NCBI RefSeq assembly: GCF_029633865.1
Contig: NC_079219.1
Coordinates: 58,249,350 to 58,313,349, forward strand
DNA length: 64,000 bases
Source: Lampris incognitus
Taxonomy: Eukaryota > Chordata > Actinopteri > Lampriformes > Lampridae
Reading direction: 5' to 3'
In this document: positions 46,201 through 56,552 of the stretch, piece by piece
Position numbering within the stretch: the first letter of the stretch is position 1
Layout of the letters: each line of letters begins with the position of its first letter
Notes under the pieces: generated by a model
Seen by the model: the letters and a program-made list of their open reading frames with translations, nothing else
Databases searched by the model: none
What the model was told of the DNA's origin: nothing
Made by a program: the position numbers and the translations under genes

Positions 46201-49200
46201 TACATGTAGTTGGTTCTCATGGGGAAGCCAATCTGGAAGGCATCGGGGCTCTCGAATGTCTTCCTGCTTGAGCCTGTTGAATGGGGAAAGTGCCGTTATT
46301 CCTGTTTTGAGGAGGTCATTTACATAGCTCATCATCGTTCATCATCATCTGTGTCTATGACTGTAGGGGTTCACTGTGGACTGCGTACCTGTGAGATGCA
46401 ACTGGCTCAGCATCGATTCCAGTTTGCTGGAATGGAGCCCTGATCGGGGCCCCGGGTATCCCGTGCGTGGAGTGAGACTGTGACCATCTGCTTCGTTGCT
46501 GTCGTCATCGCCATCATCGTGGTGGCTGTCGTCGTGGTTGTCACGGTCACCATCTGCATCATGGGGCTGGTCGTTGTCGTCGTGGCCGTCGTCATGATGG
46601 TCGCCGTGGTTCCTGTCATCGTGGTGGCTGGCGTCGTCATGCTCATCAACGGGGTGGTCATCGTGGTCGTTGGGGTGTCTGTCGTGGTGGCGGTCGTGGT
46701 CGCCGTCGTCCCGGTGGCTGCTGTCGTCGTCGTCGTGGTGATCTGGGCTGCTGAGGGCAGCGGTGTGATGCTGCAGCTGCTGCTCCAGAGAGCTGATCTT
46801 CCTCTGCAGAAGTTCCTTCAGAGAGCTGGAGTAGGTGGTGGACGTGTTCCTCTTCTGCTAAAGGAGGCGGGGAACAAAGCGAGAAAGGCCATACTTAATC
46901 GGAGGGAGAAGCAGAATGCGTCTTTTCTTGTTTTGTATCCTTTTATTCAATTTTGCATTCTGCACAAAAACGCTTATTTCCTGTTACTCTTACTCTTGAA
47001 GATATGTAGATCCTCTCACATCTCAAATATTAGTTGTCCCCCCCCCCCTTTTTTTCACCCCAATTTTATCCGGCCAATTACCCCACTCTTCCGAGCCGTC
47101 CCGGTCGCTGCTCCACTCCCTCTGCCAATCCGAGGAGGGCTGTAGACTACCACATGCCTCCTCCGATACATGTGGAGTCACCAGCCGCTTGTTTTCACCT
47201 GACATTGAGGAGTTTCGCCAGGGGGACATAGCACGTAGGAGGATCACGCTATCCCCCCCCCCCGAACAGGCCGACCAGAGAAGCGCTAGTGCAGCGACCT
47301 GGACACATACCCACATCCGGCTTCCCACCCGCAGACACGGCCGATTGTGTCTGTAGGGACGCCCGACCAGGCTGGAAGTAACACAGGGATTCGAACTGGC
47401 GATCCCCGTGTTGGTAGGCAACAGAGTAGACCGCTACACTACCCGGATGCCCCGGCCAAGTGAAATTTCTCGTAGGTACAAAGTTACTTGTCAGACAATA
47501 AAAACTTGATGTTTTTGATCTATTTTACAACATTTTGAAATATTTCCATTTCCTGACCCCTGATCTCTGCTGTCTGGATTCTACAGGGGATGCGGTCTGT
47601 GTCTGGTGTCGGAGCAGCTTTGGCCCATGGACACCTTAGCAGCCCTCTGAGCATCGAGTGAGCATGTGCAGGTTTGTCCCTTTTAGGTCTTAGGGGGGCA
47701 ATTAAAGTGTGCACCAGTTTAAGATCAGATCCCCGTGACAGCCTCACCTACCACAAGCTGTAATTAAGACTGTTGTGCTGTTGAATGCTGTGGGCAGTTA
47801 AGCGCACTTTGGGACTCGGACATCTGTCCCATTTTGCCTGCTCCGCTCACATTGAGTTTGCACGTCATCCCGCATCTCCCTTTGTCTGTCTGCCTGTCTC
47901 TCTCCAGGTAATCCAGGCTTTGTCCCAGTGCGTGCCCCGATTACCAGCCTGTCAATTAAGATCATGATAATTGACGCTGATCTTAGACCTGTACTGCCCC
48001 CCCCCCCCACCGCACGAGACCAGAAATGGTTGGAACTGACGAACGGACAGACATACACAACACCCTGTCCTTAGACCCTCTGTTGGACTGTTGGGCAGCG
48101 GTGACAAATAAATGAGCAGGAAGCGAGCTAGACCCACAAGCAAAACAGCAAAATTTGTGCCAAATCCATTTACCCCAACTGAACTCAATCCAGCTAGGTC
48201 AGATCGTGACGTTCACCTTTGAGGATCCTGCAGCTGACTAATCCCATCAACCAATCAGAAGCAGAGGGGGCACCAAGCCCAAATGACTCCCCTGCCAACG
48301 TAGTAGCTTTATGCGGTTAAGTAGATGGCTGTTCGTTTGACTTTTCGTGCACACTGTACGTACTGATTCGGGATGGGGGTTGATTAAACAGTCCTTTGAC
48401 CATGCCACAGCAACAAAGAAACCCCTACATGGACACGCCGGAGGTCCCAGGCCTTGCTCTATCGCCGTCGTTTTCTCAGTTTACAGCTATCCGAGTATCT
48501 TATCATTGTTCACTACTTCACAAACACTCTTTTTGTGACTTAAACGTTTTAAAAAGTTTGCCCCGCTCTCCGTGCTCACCTGCAGGTTCTCCAGTCTCTC
48601 CTTTAGCGCATGCAGCATCCTCTCCATCTGTTCCGGCGATGACGTCACCTCCCCCAGCGGGGCATGTTTATCCTTGCCGTGTTTGTTGTTGCCGAGCCGC
48701 CCGTCCGATCGATGCCCCCCCACGGAGGGGTAGTGCGGTGAGTCTGGTATGAGGTTGCCGTTGCTGTGGTGACCCTGCTGGTTGCCATAGGGCCCGTTGT
48801 CTCCATAAGTGTGATGGCCGCCCACCCCGCCGTGATGGGGGTGTGAAGCGGTGCCGTGGTGGTCATCGTTGTCGTGTGCCGTCATGCCCCGCCCGAAGCC
48901 CTCGCACAGGGTGAGCTTGGCGGTCAGCTCCCTGATCGTCTCCCTCTGGTCTAAGATGGTCTCCTTCTGCTGGACAAGGCTCTCCCTAAGGTGGAGGATA
49001 GTGGCTTTGGCCTCTTCCGTCATCCCCCACCAGCCGGTGGGAGGCCCCCCGGGGGTACTGTGATGCCCCTGTCCGCTGGGCCCTGACGTGCCCATGCCCG
49101 GTCCTCCAGGAGGAAAGCAGGCGGGGTCTGCATCCATAGGGATAGGGGTGCACACAAAGCGCGGGTGGGCTCCCCAGTCATAGTCATTCCCTGCAGAAGC

Positions 49201-49287
49201 AGCTGTGGGGCAGAAGAGGAGAGGAAGGATGGAGAAAACAACAGGGATGACGGAGGCGGGCAGGTAGAGAGACTGACAGTTCCTCAT
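38970..49287 (-). CDS. nptx1l: neuronal pentraxin (NPTX1-like), five coding exons, 605 aa
   Basis: Neuronal pentraxins are secreted synaptic proteins that cluster AMPA receptors. Minus-strand exons in order: 49287-48580, 46854-46389, 46273-46020, 40482-40303, 39179-38970; all GT-AG with consistent phases. Signal peptide residues 1-32 (VVFSILPLLFCPTAASA). Cys46, Cys57 and Cys128 match the N-terminal multimerising cysteines; EEAKATILHLRESLVQQ and DQRETIRELTAKL form a coiled coil. The pentraxin domain (about 397-605) has MRTNYMYGRLKR, PGQANELVLIEWGNNPME, the signature HVCVTWST and a final DTLGGRFDATQSFVGEI. ANELVLIEWGNNPME and DTLGG match NPTX1 more than NPTX2. It is longer than usual (430-500 aa) because of a His/Gly-rich linker (131-210) and an Asp/His-rich block (275-354). 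A start at 49335 is possible in frame, but 49287 is preferred: it gives a signal peptide and lies after a plausible acceptor. The symbol is my best paralogue guess. Confidence 0.93.
39582..39964 (-). mobile_element. SINE family A, full length, with target duplication
   Basis: The head (cgctaacccctgcgccacca on the plus strand) and CCAT-type tail are both present. Flanks ctcaccaacacct (39569-39581) and ctcactaacacct (39965-39977) match at 12 of 13. It lies between the last two pentraxin exons. Confidence 0.85.
40208..40273. repeat. (TG)33 microsatellite beside the pentraxin exon 4 donor
   Basis: On the transcribed strand this is a CA repeat that begins 29 nt after the 5' splice site at 40302. 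CA repeats just downstream of donors are known hnRNP L binding sites that alter exon inclusion. Confidence 0.9.
40754..41179 (+). mobile_element. SINE family B, full length, with target duplication
   Basis: Head ggttcgaatccccgtgttgc, body and aattggggagaaaaggggg end are all present. It is flanked by gggtctgttag at 40743-40753 and 41180-41190. It lies in the pentraxin intron, antisense to the gene. Confidence 0.85.
41191..41700. other. pentraxin intron, no recognised repeat
   Basis: Unique-looking, moderately GC-rich sequence. The open frame on the plus strand is not flanked by splice sites that fit a gene. It could be conserved non-coding DNA, but nothing here proves it. Confidence 0.35.
41721..42087 (-). 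mobile_element. SINE family A, full length, with target duplication
   Basis: Flanks tcgtatttgacca (41708-41720) and tcgtattcgacca (42088-42100) match at 12 of 13. Head and tail are present; the TG tract of other copies is missing. Confidence 0.85.
42810..44092 (+). repeat. minisatellite, 31-bp unit (with a 30-bp variant), about 41 copies
   Basis: The unit contains cagtcagcatcttcccaaca then tgctgctgtgt. A variant with ctgctgttgtgtcagc is one base shorter. No unit has a stop in any plus frame and 31 is not a multiple of 3, so all three plus frames stay open for hundreds of codons and encode the same peptide cycled. No splice, promoter or start context supports translation. It lies in the intron between pentraxin exons 3 and 4. 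Confidence 0.9.
44208..44546 (+). mobile_element. SINE with family A head and a different tail
   Basis: The head (cggcacggtggcccagtggt and gaaggtcctggattcaaacc) and middle match family A. After caaaaagacatgcatg it switches to a tail with cctgagcaaggcaatgg and ggccactgctcctagctaca, which I know from another fish SINE family. It ends next to a hAT MITE. Confidence 0.75.
44555..44798. mobile_element. hAT-type MITE, 244 bp, perfect 8-bp duplication
   Basis: The ends cagcgtttcccaacccagtc and gactgggttgggaaacaccg are inverted repeats. cactaaag flanks it at 44547-44554 and 44799-44806. The interior is AT-rich and non-coding. It inserted at the end of the preceding SINE. Confidence 0.9.
44810..45162 (-). 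mobile_element. SINE with family A body and tail and a different tRNA head
   Basis: The tail (CCATCCATCC on plus) and body match family A. The head is different: in its own orientation it reads ggctcaggaggtagaatggg and tagtaatcggaaggtcgcta before gttcgatccc. That head is normally joined to the tail seen at 44208-44546. Confidence 0.75.
45430..45796 (-). mobile_element. SINE family A, full length
   Basis: Family A tail (ccatccatccattatccaag), body and head (gtgctcaccactgcgccacc) are present in order. Lies in the same pentraxin intron as the preceding SINEs. Confidence 0.8.
46501..46740 (-). other. nptx1l: Asp/His-rich block of the neuronal pentraxin (residues 275-354)
   Basis: In frame within exon 2, 80 consecutive residues contain 34 Asp and 20 His by my count, with short runs such as HHDDDDSSHRDDGDHDRHHD. 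It follows the coiled-coil segment SSSLKELLQRKISSLEQQLQ and precedes SKLESMLSQLHLT. The complement reads as a hydrophobic Val-rich frame, which is only a shadow. Known neuronal pentraxins have no such block that I recall. Confidence 0.85.
47038..47453 (-). mobile_element. SINE family B, full length
   Basis: It carries the family B end (poly-C, caattttatccggccaatta), body (ctccgatacatgtggagtca) and head (gaccgctacactacccggat). Lies in pentraxin intron 1, in the gene's orientation. Confidence 0.8.
47520..48000. other. candidate conserved non-coding element in pentraxin intron 1
   Basis: Repeat-free, with homeodomain-type cores: caattaaagtg (47700), gtaattaagac (47760) and the inverted pair GTCAATTA (47951-47958) / TAATTGAC (47968-47975). 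An enhancer is inferred; no alignment was possible. Confidence 0.35.
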
Positions 49288-49680
49288 GTCTCCTATCTTC
49301 AGATAAGCCTGTAACAGCGAGCAGTCTGGCTTCACTTCAAAACGCGTGGCGCCAAAGGGGAAGTAAAGGTCACGTTGGGTTTTATGTTTTCTTTTTTTCT
49401 TTTTTTTTTACAGTGGCACCGAAGAGAGAGGTCACAAAGACAACTCTGAAGTAAAATTTCCCCCGGTTTTATACATGCTGTTGTCTTGGACGAGATTCCA
49501 GTCGGCTCAGTGAGGCCTCTATGCGTTGAGATAGAAATTGCGGAAGTTATCCATGACGTCTCCTTGGTTCTAGCACCATTGTGCTGTTGAAGAGCAGAAA
49601 AATCCTGCAAAATAAAACAGATGTTAGTTAGATCAGGGTGTTTTGGCTGCTGCTTTTCAGAGGGTGGTCATGAATCAAAG
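49288..49680 (-). promoter_or_regulatory. upstream region of the neuronal pentraxin
   Basis: The sequence just upstream of the start codon has a possible acceptor (ctgctcgctgttacag, about 49309-49324), so the 5' untranslated region may be spliced from an exon further upstream. No TATA box or CpG island is evident here. Confidence 0.3.
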
Positions 49681-49687
49681 GAATCCA

Positions 49688-50072
49688 GCCATTATCCGAA
49701 CCGCTTATCCTGCTCAGGGTCGCGGGGATGCTGGAGCCCATCCCAGCAGTCGTTAGGCGGCAGGTGGGGAGACGCCCTGGACAGGCCGCCAGTCCATCAC
49801 AGGGCCCATACACACTCACACACACACACACACACACATTCACACCTAGGGACAATTTAGTACGGCTGATTCACCTGACCTACATGTGTTTGGACTGTGG
49901 GAGGAAACCGGAGCACCCGGAGGAAACCCAGGCAGACACGAGGAGAACATGCAAACTCCACACAGAGGACGACCCGGGACGACCCCCAAGGTTGGACTAC
50001 CACGGGGTTCAAACCCAGGACCTTCTTGCTGTGACGCGACCGTGCTAACCACTGCGCCACCATGCCACCCTA
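49688..50072 (-). mobile_element. SINE family A, full length
   Basis: Shares body and head (gtgctaaccactgcgccacc) with the others; a CA tract lies mid-element. Its head end runs directly into a TATC microsatellite. Confidence 0.8.
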
Positions 50073-50083
50073 TCTATCAATCG

Positions 50084-50157
<74 letters not shown>

Positions 50158-50201
50158 ACACATATATATATATATAGATAGATAAATAGATAGATAGATA
50201 C
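50073..50201 (+). repeat. (TATC)n microsatellite with GATA end
   Basis: About 20 TATC units followed by TA and GATA repeats. The junction with the SINE head suggests the SINE inserted next to, or seeded, the array. Confidence 0.9.
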
Positions 50202-52330
50202 AAGATATAGATGTGTGTGCGTGTGCATGCGCTTTTCTGCTGCCATTTTATTTAAACCGCAATTTTCATTGTCTTTACAAAAAGAGGACACTGAAGCGAC
50301 ACACCGACACACTCCAGTTACAAACGTAAGAGTCTTTAGTAGGATCTGATAGTGGATTAACACCAATTTGGCATGATGTCTGTCGCCCCAGTTGGCTGTC
50401 TGACCACTAACCTTACCTGGCAGGCGTGCAATAAGGCCACAAGGAACTCCTCTGACCACGCACCAGTCACACGTGTGACGTAAAACTCCTGTTGTAAGTT
50501 ACATGTGGGCCACCATTTTATTGCTACTTTCCGTCAAAATCACAAAGACGACACCGATATTGCACAACCCATTTTCTGCCAGTTGATCCCCAGTCTACTT
50601 CCTGTTTAACGGCAGTGTAATGGAGCTGTGTAAACTACTAGAGTGTAGTCACTAGTGTATTGCATTCCTATGGACGATGCATTAATTGGCTTCTGGGATT
50701 AATGTGGGGGATTGCACCGGAGGATGATGACAACGTGCATCTGCATCACACACACAGTAGATGGAACGTACCCTGCAGATACGTAGTCATTCTCTTAAGA
50801 GTACTTTTATTTCCTCTTAGTTTGTCGTATTGTTTGATATAGGGATCCGTGAAATGTTAAAATGCAGTGGAATTGCCCTGTTATAGGGGCAGCTCCGCTT
50901 CGGTGGTGCCATGTTTGAAAACGTATACTAAGTAGTCATGTCACACTCTGACTACCTACGGTAGTGTTTGATTCCACGGTTAGAAGTGGTGATTTAAAAT
51001 GGTGGGCACGTGATGCGACAGCTGAAGCCCAGTCACCACCTGTCGTTTCCACTGTCCACCCTCTGCAGCGGTGCTTGTGTGTGTGTGTGTGCGTGTGTGT
51101 ATTTGTACTTATTGGTTTACATGTGCTTAGATGACCTTTTTGCCCAAGCAGATCTGGTTTGAACCACTTAAATTCCATACTTGATTCACCGTGATTGGTC
51201 AGTTCTTGGAAAACTGGCATGAAACAGATCAGTGACGCCCCGGTCAGGTAGAATTCTGTGTCCAGTTTGTCATCAGACTTCAAAAGTCATTATTGACTTG
51301 CAGAATGTTGTTTTTTTTTTTGCCTAAATTCATTTTTGCAAAATGAAAAGCATGTTGGAGACATCCCACCCACTCTTTAATGTTTTCCTATCGTCAGATC
51401 ATCAGAATCTGTGCAAACCTCGTATTTTCTGTCAATGCCCTGCACTCACCTATATTCTTTCTGGTCCCTAATGAGCTGTGTGATTCATGGGGCTTAAAGG
51501 AGAGACAGATGGCCCGAAGCGCAGGACTATGTCACACCCAATCTCCTCTGTTTAGTCTATTATCCTGCAAAGTTCATGCAATTAACCTAAGTGCAAACAC
51601 TCGCCACTCAAACTTTGTTGGTGCTATGGGGCATCCTTAACCTTGTGTGTGTATGTGTGTGTGTGTGTGTCTGTGGGTAATCCATGAGTCCGTGTTTAGA
51701 AATACTGGGTTTCTGCTCTGACAGCACCATATGGTCAAAGTGGGGGTGTTAAAGAAGTGTAGTTAACCCCAAATTAAAAGCTGATCACAAGTTAGCTGCG
51801 AGATTTAATTAAAAAACAAAACTACAGGCCCCAGCCAAATAAAGTATCAACTATAAACAAAAATGAACAAAATCTATAAATACTCATTATATTATGATTA
51901 AATTAATCTTTCTACGTCACGTAACATCAGAATCTCTGGAAATTATGGTTGTTTTCAGAACGTTTTGAGATGGCAGTTGAGCATAAGTGCGTATAATTCA
52001 TCCATGTAAGTTGTAGGCAGTAGCATTTTGTTGTCACATCTGTGCTTCTCACCTCAGGTTCAGTGTAAGTGCCTCTCATCTCAACTTATCTTGAAAATGT
52101 TTCTGATTTCTAACCTCTAACCAGAAGTGCCATGTGACTAAAACCTTTGTGCTGCCAAAGTAATGAAGAATTCTCAGCAATTCTCTTGACTGTTGCTCTT
52201 TGCATCTGACGCATAGAGGAACAGTTCAATTTGTTGTTGAAGAAAAACCTCTCGACCATAGAAGTCAACCAGAAGCGCGGCTCTGGTCTGCGACACTATG
52301 GCACGACGACTATAGACTCCAACTGGGACA
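50202..52330. other. intergenic, no gene recognised
   Basis: Only short shadow frames and a small TG tract (51075-51100; 51641-51670). The stretch around 51470-51620 is repeat-free with a TGCAATTAACC motif and might be regulatory. A coding-like segment near 52215-52346 with frame NLLLKKNLSTIEVNQKRG is not assigned to any family. Confidence 0.35.
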
Positions 52331-52346
52331 ACATAGATCTGATAAT

Positions 52347-52492
52347 CTTCTTCTTTCAGCTCGTTCCCTGTTTTTCAGGGGTCACCACAGCGGATTGTAC
52401 AGTTTTCATCAGTACCCTGTGAGGGCACAGCACCAACGGCGGCTGTTGTTAACCCAGGCCTCAGCCCATCCCGTATGGAGCCTTGTAGGTAG
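52347..52492 (-). mobile_element. RTE-type LINE 3' end, 146 bp, with 16-bp target duplication
   Basis: It begins cttcttctttcagctcgttc and contains ggggtcaccacagcggattg, the reverse complement of a fish RTE tail. It is flanked by a perfect acatagatctgataat at 52331-52346 and 52493-52508. Confidence 0.8.
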
Positions 52493-53433
52493 ACATAGAT
52501 CTGATAATAACCGTGTGAATTCAGACATGTGCCTCATCCACCCGTACATGCTGTCACAGGACAACATGGGTACGTTACAGCCAAGTATCACCCACGTATG
52601 AACAACAGTGTGCTAAAATATGCATTTGCTGTCTTGAATATGTCTACGTTGTTCTTTAGCTGCTGAAGTTGACTGAACATAAATAACAAAGTGGTTTGGA
52701 TTCGTACCTGGATGTCTCGCCGAGTGACGCTCCTACAGCCGCACTGTGAACCAGCGGTGAGTCCTCCCGCCTCAGCACTGGTCAGCTTGAGAGTGATTTA
52801 CTGCAGGGGAGTGATTTAGCTCAACCCCATACATCCCTCCTCCTCCTCCTCCTCCCCCCCTCTCCTCCTTGCTGCTCCTCCCTCCACCTTTTCCCTTGGA
52901 TGACCGCTCCTCTTTTCCAGGCAGGGTGTCTGGGGTCTTATTTTTTTGGCAGTTTACCAAGTTGTCTGGTGGCTGATAATGTCACACCTGTCTTCCTAAA
53001 CATTGCCCCCCCCCCCACACACACACACACATACACTGCCACCCACACACACACACACACACGGGGCAAACTTGGAGGCACCAGAGATGGAGTTTAATTT
53101 CCAACATTTTCAGCTTGTGATGCCAAAACTGAATTATTGTATTCAGATATTGAATTGAGGTTTCTCTTCCTATATATTCTCCCTGTTACAGGGTTTTTAG
53201 GGCGTTGTTCCTTACCTGATGCGAGGGTCTAAGGACAGGATGTTGTGTTGCTGCAAAAGCCCCTTGAGGCACATTTGTCATTTGTGATATCGGGCTATAC
53301 AAATAAAATTGACTTGAATTTGACGAGGATAGCATTCAGTTTAAAAACCATTAAATTCAATCTTAAATTGTAAAATATTGCATAGTTACAGTTCTGGTTT
53401 GCCTTTTTTTTTCTTTTGGAACACAATCATTCA

Positions 53434-53676
53434 TGTGGGGCATGGTGGTCTTCCGGGTGCTCCGGTTTCCTCCCACAGTCCAAAGACATGTAGGTCAGGT
53501 GAATCAGCCATACTAAGTTGTCCCTAGGTGTGAATGTGTGTGTGTGTGTGTGTGGGGGGGGGTGGCCTGTCGGCCTGTCCAGGGTGTCTCCCCGCCTGCC
53601 GCCCAGTGACTGCTGGGATTGGCTCCAGCATCCCACGACCCCGATTGGGATAAGCGGCTTGGATAATGGATGGATG
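53434..53676 (+). mobile_element. SINE family A, internally deleted, with target duplication
   Basis: The head start gggcatggtgg joins directly to cttccgggtgctccggtttc, so most of the tRNA head is deleted. aatcattca flanks it at 53425-53433 and 53677-53685. Confidence 0.8.
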
Positions 53677-53734
53677 AATCATTCAGGTGCAGCATCTACA
53701 AATTCATATTACTGAAAATCAAATTCAGCATCTG

Positions 53735-54060
53735 GTGCTAGTTTCAGTTTCTGCCCATGACATACACCGGCCCTGGGCTCACCTACATCTCCGCAGAGAA
53801 CGGAGGGGGTATAATTAGCCTGATTAATTTCACGTCTCTCCCAATCTGTCAGCCAGGCAGACGGGAGGTGGCGGTGTGTGGCAGATTGCTGCTCATTGGA
53901 GGTCAAAGGGGGAAAAAAAATATCACATAATTACACCCAAACAGCGGAGCCGACCCAGACAGGCTGTTGATCACAGGGGCCGACGCCGGCGCTAATGCCT
54001 GTTAACTATAGTCCCGGCTTGCAGACACATTAGCATATGCTCCATGTCTGCTATTTCTGG
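53735..54060. other. candidate conserved non-coding element
   Basis: Repeat-free and varied in sequence, with TATAATTAG, CCTGATTAATTT, ACATAATTACACC and TCAAAGGGGG motifs. Such clustered homeodomain-like and nuclear receptor-like motifs are usual in fish developmental enhancers. This is inference from motif content. Confidence 0.35.
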
Positions 54061-54512
54061 TCAAGTGTTTACAGCAGGCCTCCGAACAAGGCCAGGTCAT
54101 TTATATGGCACAGTTGGGGGTGGGGGGGGGGGGTCACCTACTTTTGCCAGTAAGAAACACGTAATTACAATAAGTTATGATAGCTTAAAGGAGTAATGGG
54201 AAACGACTTGTTGGTTGACATCATTTGTACCACTTAAGTCTTTATTCACCACCGCCGCCTCTGGGTCAGATTAAAAGAGGTGAACTCCCCGCTGGGAACC
54301 GGGGTCAAAGTCGCGGCCACGGCTCTGAGATTGGCGGTCCATCTGTCCCCATCCATTTAATTACAACCCGAATCAGAGGAGGCAACTGTCACGGGGTTGT
54401 GCTTGTTATAAACACTGAGCATTTGGTTTGAAACGACATCTGGAGAGATGACGTCTCGGTGAACGTGACCGCACGAACTTTACTGTACAGGCTGAAATCA
54501 ACCCCGGTCTTT

Positions 54513-54825
54513 AGGCTTGGTCGGACGTCCCTCGGATGTGGGTATGTGTCCTGCACTAGCGCTGGTCGCTGCACTAGCGCCTCCTCTGTTCGGGGAAAGG
54601 GGGAGGGGGGGATAGCGTGATCTTCCCACGCGCTACGCCCCCTGGTGAAACTCCTCACTGTCCGGTGAAAAGAAGCGGCTGGCGACTCCACATGTATGGG
54701 AGGAGGCATGTGGTAGTCTGCAGCCCTCCCCGGATCGGCAGAGGAGATGGAGCAGCGGCCGGGCCGGCTCGGCAGAGTGGGGTAATTGGCCGGGTACAAT
54801 TGGGGAGAAAAGGGGGGGGGGGTCC
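54513..54825 (+). mobile_element. SINE family B, internally rearranged
   Basis: It lacks the box B part and begins near gcttggtcggacgtccctcg. The segment gcactagcg is duplicated (ctgcactagcgctggtcgct). The 3' part (ggtgaaaagaagcggctggc to ggggagaaaag) is intact. Confidence 0.75.
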
Positions 54826-55561
54826 CCCAAAAAACACACCCCGTGTGTGTGTGTGGGGGGGGTCCCCTGTTATTTATTTGATAGAATATCGGCCTGTGAA
54901 TCCTCTGACCACAAAACTCACTTCTATGCAGATGACATTGTGCTGATATAAAGCCAATCTGTACCGCTGAGCGGAGGAACTCGGGACGTCGTGCCGTACT
55001 AGGTGGAGGCAGACGGCTGCTGTTTTACCATTTGACCGTTTCCGGTTCTTCTTGCTGAGGCTCAGCGGTGCACAAACTATGCCACCGCAGCCGGTATCAG
55101 GTTATAATCATATCACACCTCATCAGATTAGCAGAGTGGAAACAACCTGGTCAGCTTATCTACGCATGGCCTACTCTGCTCGCCCGGTACAGACGGCCAC
55201 ACACCGCAGTGCCGTACCGGTGTTACACCCGTATGCACATACAACAACAAATATGACTTCTAAATACGCACTTCTAGACCTGCACAGTCCACTTTATTCT
55301 TGTTATAAGATATGCAGAACAAGCTAGAAATAGAGCACTGCTATTCCAGCCTTTACGAAGGGAAGGATAGTGAGCTGTACCGTCGCCACACACAGCCCTT
55401 ATTATTCATTTTGCAGTGATTTTTCACATTTGTGAATGGGAGAAAATTGTCTGCCACAAGTAAGGTCCTGTGCATTAGTTTAAATCTATATTCATGTTTC
55501 TCATTACATAGGCCAGCATGTTGAAAGCTAAAGAATTGTCTCACTTGCCTGTTATGTTGTT

Positions 55562-56030
55562 TTACCTCTTTGTCCACGGTGTCTGTCCAGCCCCAGTGCC
55601 TGAAGCAGGGGAAAATGAGCAGCCGGTGGAGCACCATTCTTCCAAAAGATAGTCCCTCATTTGGTGTTTTGATGATGGAGGTGGAGAGCCCTGTCTAGCA
55701 CGTCGGTCCAAAATCTCCCATAGGTGTTCAACTGGGTTGAGATGTGGTGACTGTGAAGGCCGCAGCATGTGATTCACCTCATTTTCGTCCTCATCAAACC
55801 ATTCAGTGACCCCTCGTGCCCTGTGGATGGGGGCATTGTCATCCTGGAAGAGACCCCTTCCCATCAGGATAGAGATGTCTCATCCTAGGATAAAGGTGGC
55901 CACTCAGAATAACTTTGTATTGATCTGCAGTGACCTTTCCCTCTAAGGGGACAAGTGGACCCGAACCATGCCAGGAAAATGTCCCCCACAGTATAACAGA
56001 GACCCCGGACCCCCTCACTGTTCGGGTCTA
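55562..56030 (-). mobile_element. Tc1/mariner-type transposase fossil
   Basis: On the minus strand an open frame reads FQDDNAPIHRARGVTEWFDE and [17 protein letters not shown], the second Asp and the Glu of a DDE transposase in the Tc1 group. Upstream on the same strand, the VTADQYKVILSGHL-like part continues in another frame, so at least one frameshift is present. The N-terminal DNA-binding part and the inverted ends were not found. Confidence 0.75.
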
Positions 56031-56552
56031 GCATTCAGATTTTTCCTTTCATTTGTCACCCGTCTGTATATGTACTATATGCATACACACATACACATAA
56101 ACGTCTACACTCTTGTTTGCCTACAGCACAACACGTGCTCTTATTTCAATTAAAGATTAAATTGAAATACAAGTTCAACAGTTGTCAAGATGAAAATCAA
56201 ACCAGTAAGTCAGTTTGTAGGATAACTGATGTGAGCTCAATGCCGTACTTGTTCATTCATGACTTTATAATGCTATAATGACTAAACATGCACAGCTCAG
56301 CTTGTTGTTGCAGGGATGAATGTGCGAGAGAATGCCGTGAGGCATCATTTCCTGGGCGGGACCTTCTTCTGAGACGCTGTGTGTTTGTCCAGGACGTCTC
56401 TGGACACCGTCCAAGGAGTCACTTGGACGGACTTTGACGTAGGATGGCTTGACCCACTGACCCATATTTAGATCTGAGTCTTCTTCCTGTTCTGACAAAG
56501 ACATCTGCTTTTCTAGAGAGTCCAATGAAGTGAGGAGTGTGAAACCAAAGAC

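Noticed and set aside
46480-47145. 221-codon Val-rich plus-strand frame resembling a membrane protein
   Set aside because: It is the complement of the Asp/His codons of the pentraxin exon; GAC and CAC read backwards as GTC and GTG.
52200-52601. 133-codon frame spanning a transposon insert
   Set aside because: The frame runs through the RTE tail and its target duplication, so it cannot be a host gene as it stands.
54900-54960. Short FYADDIVLI reading, like a reverse transcriptase box
   Set aside because: Only about 60 bp with no neighbouring RT motif. It may be a tiny LINE scrap but cannot be supported.
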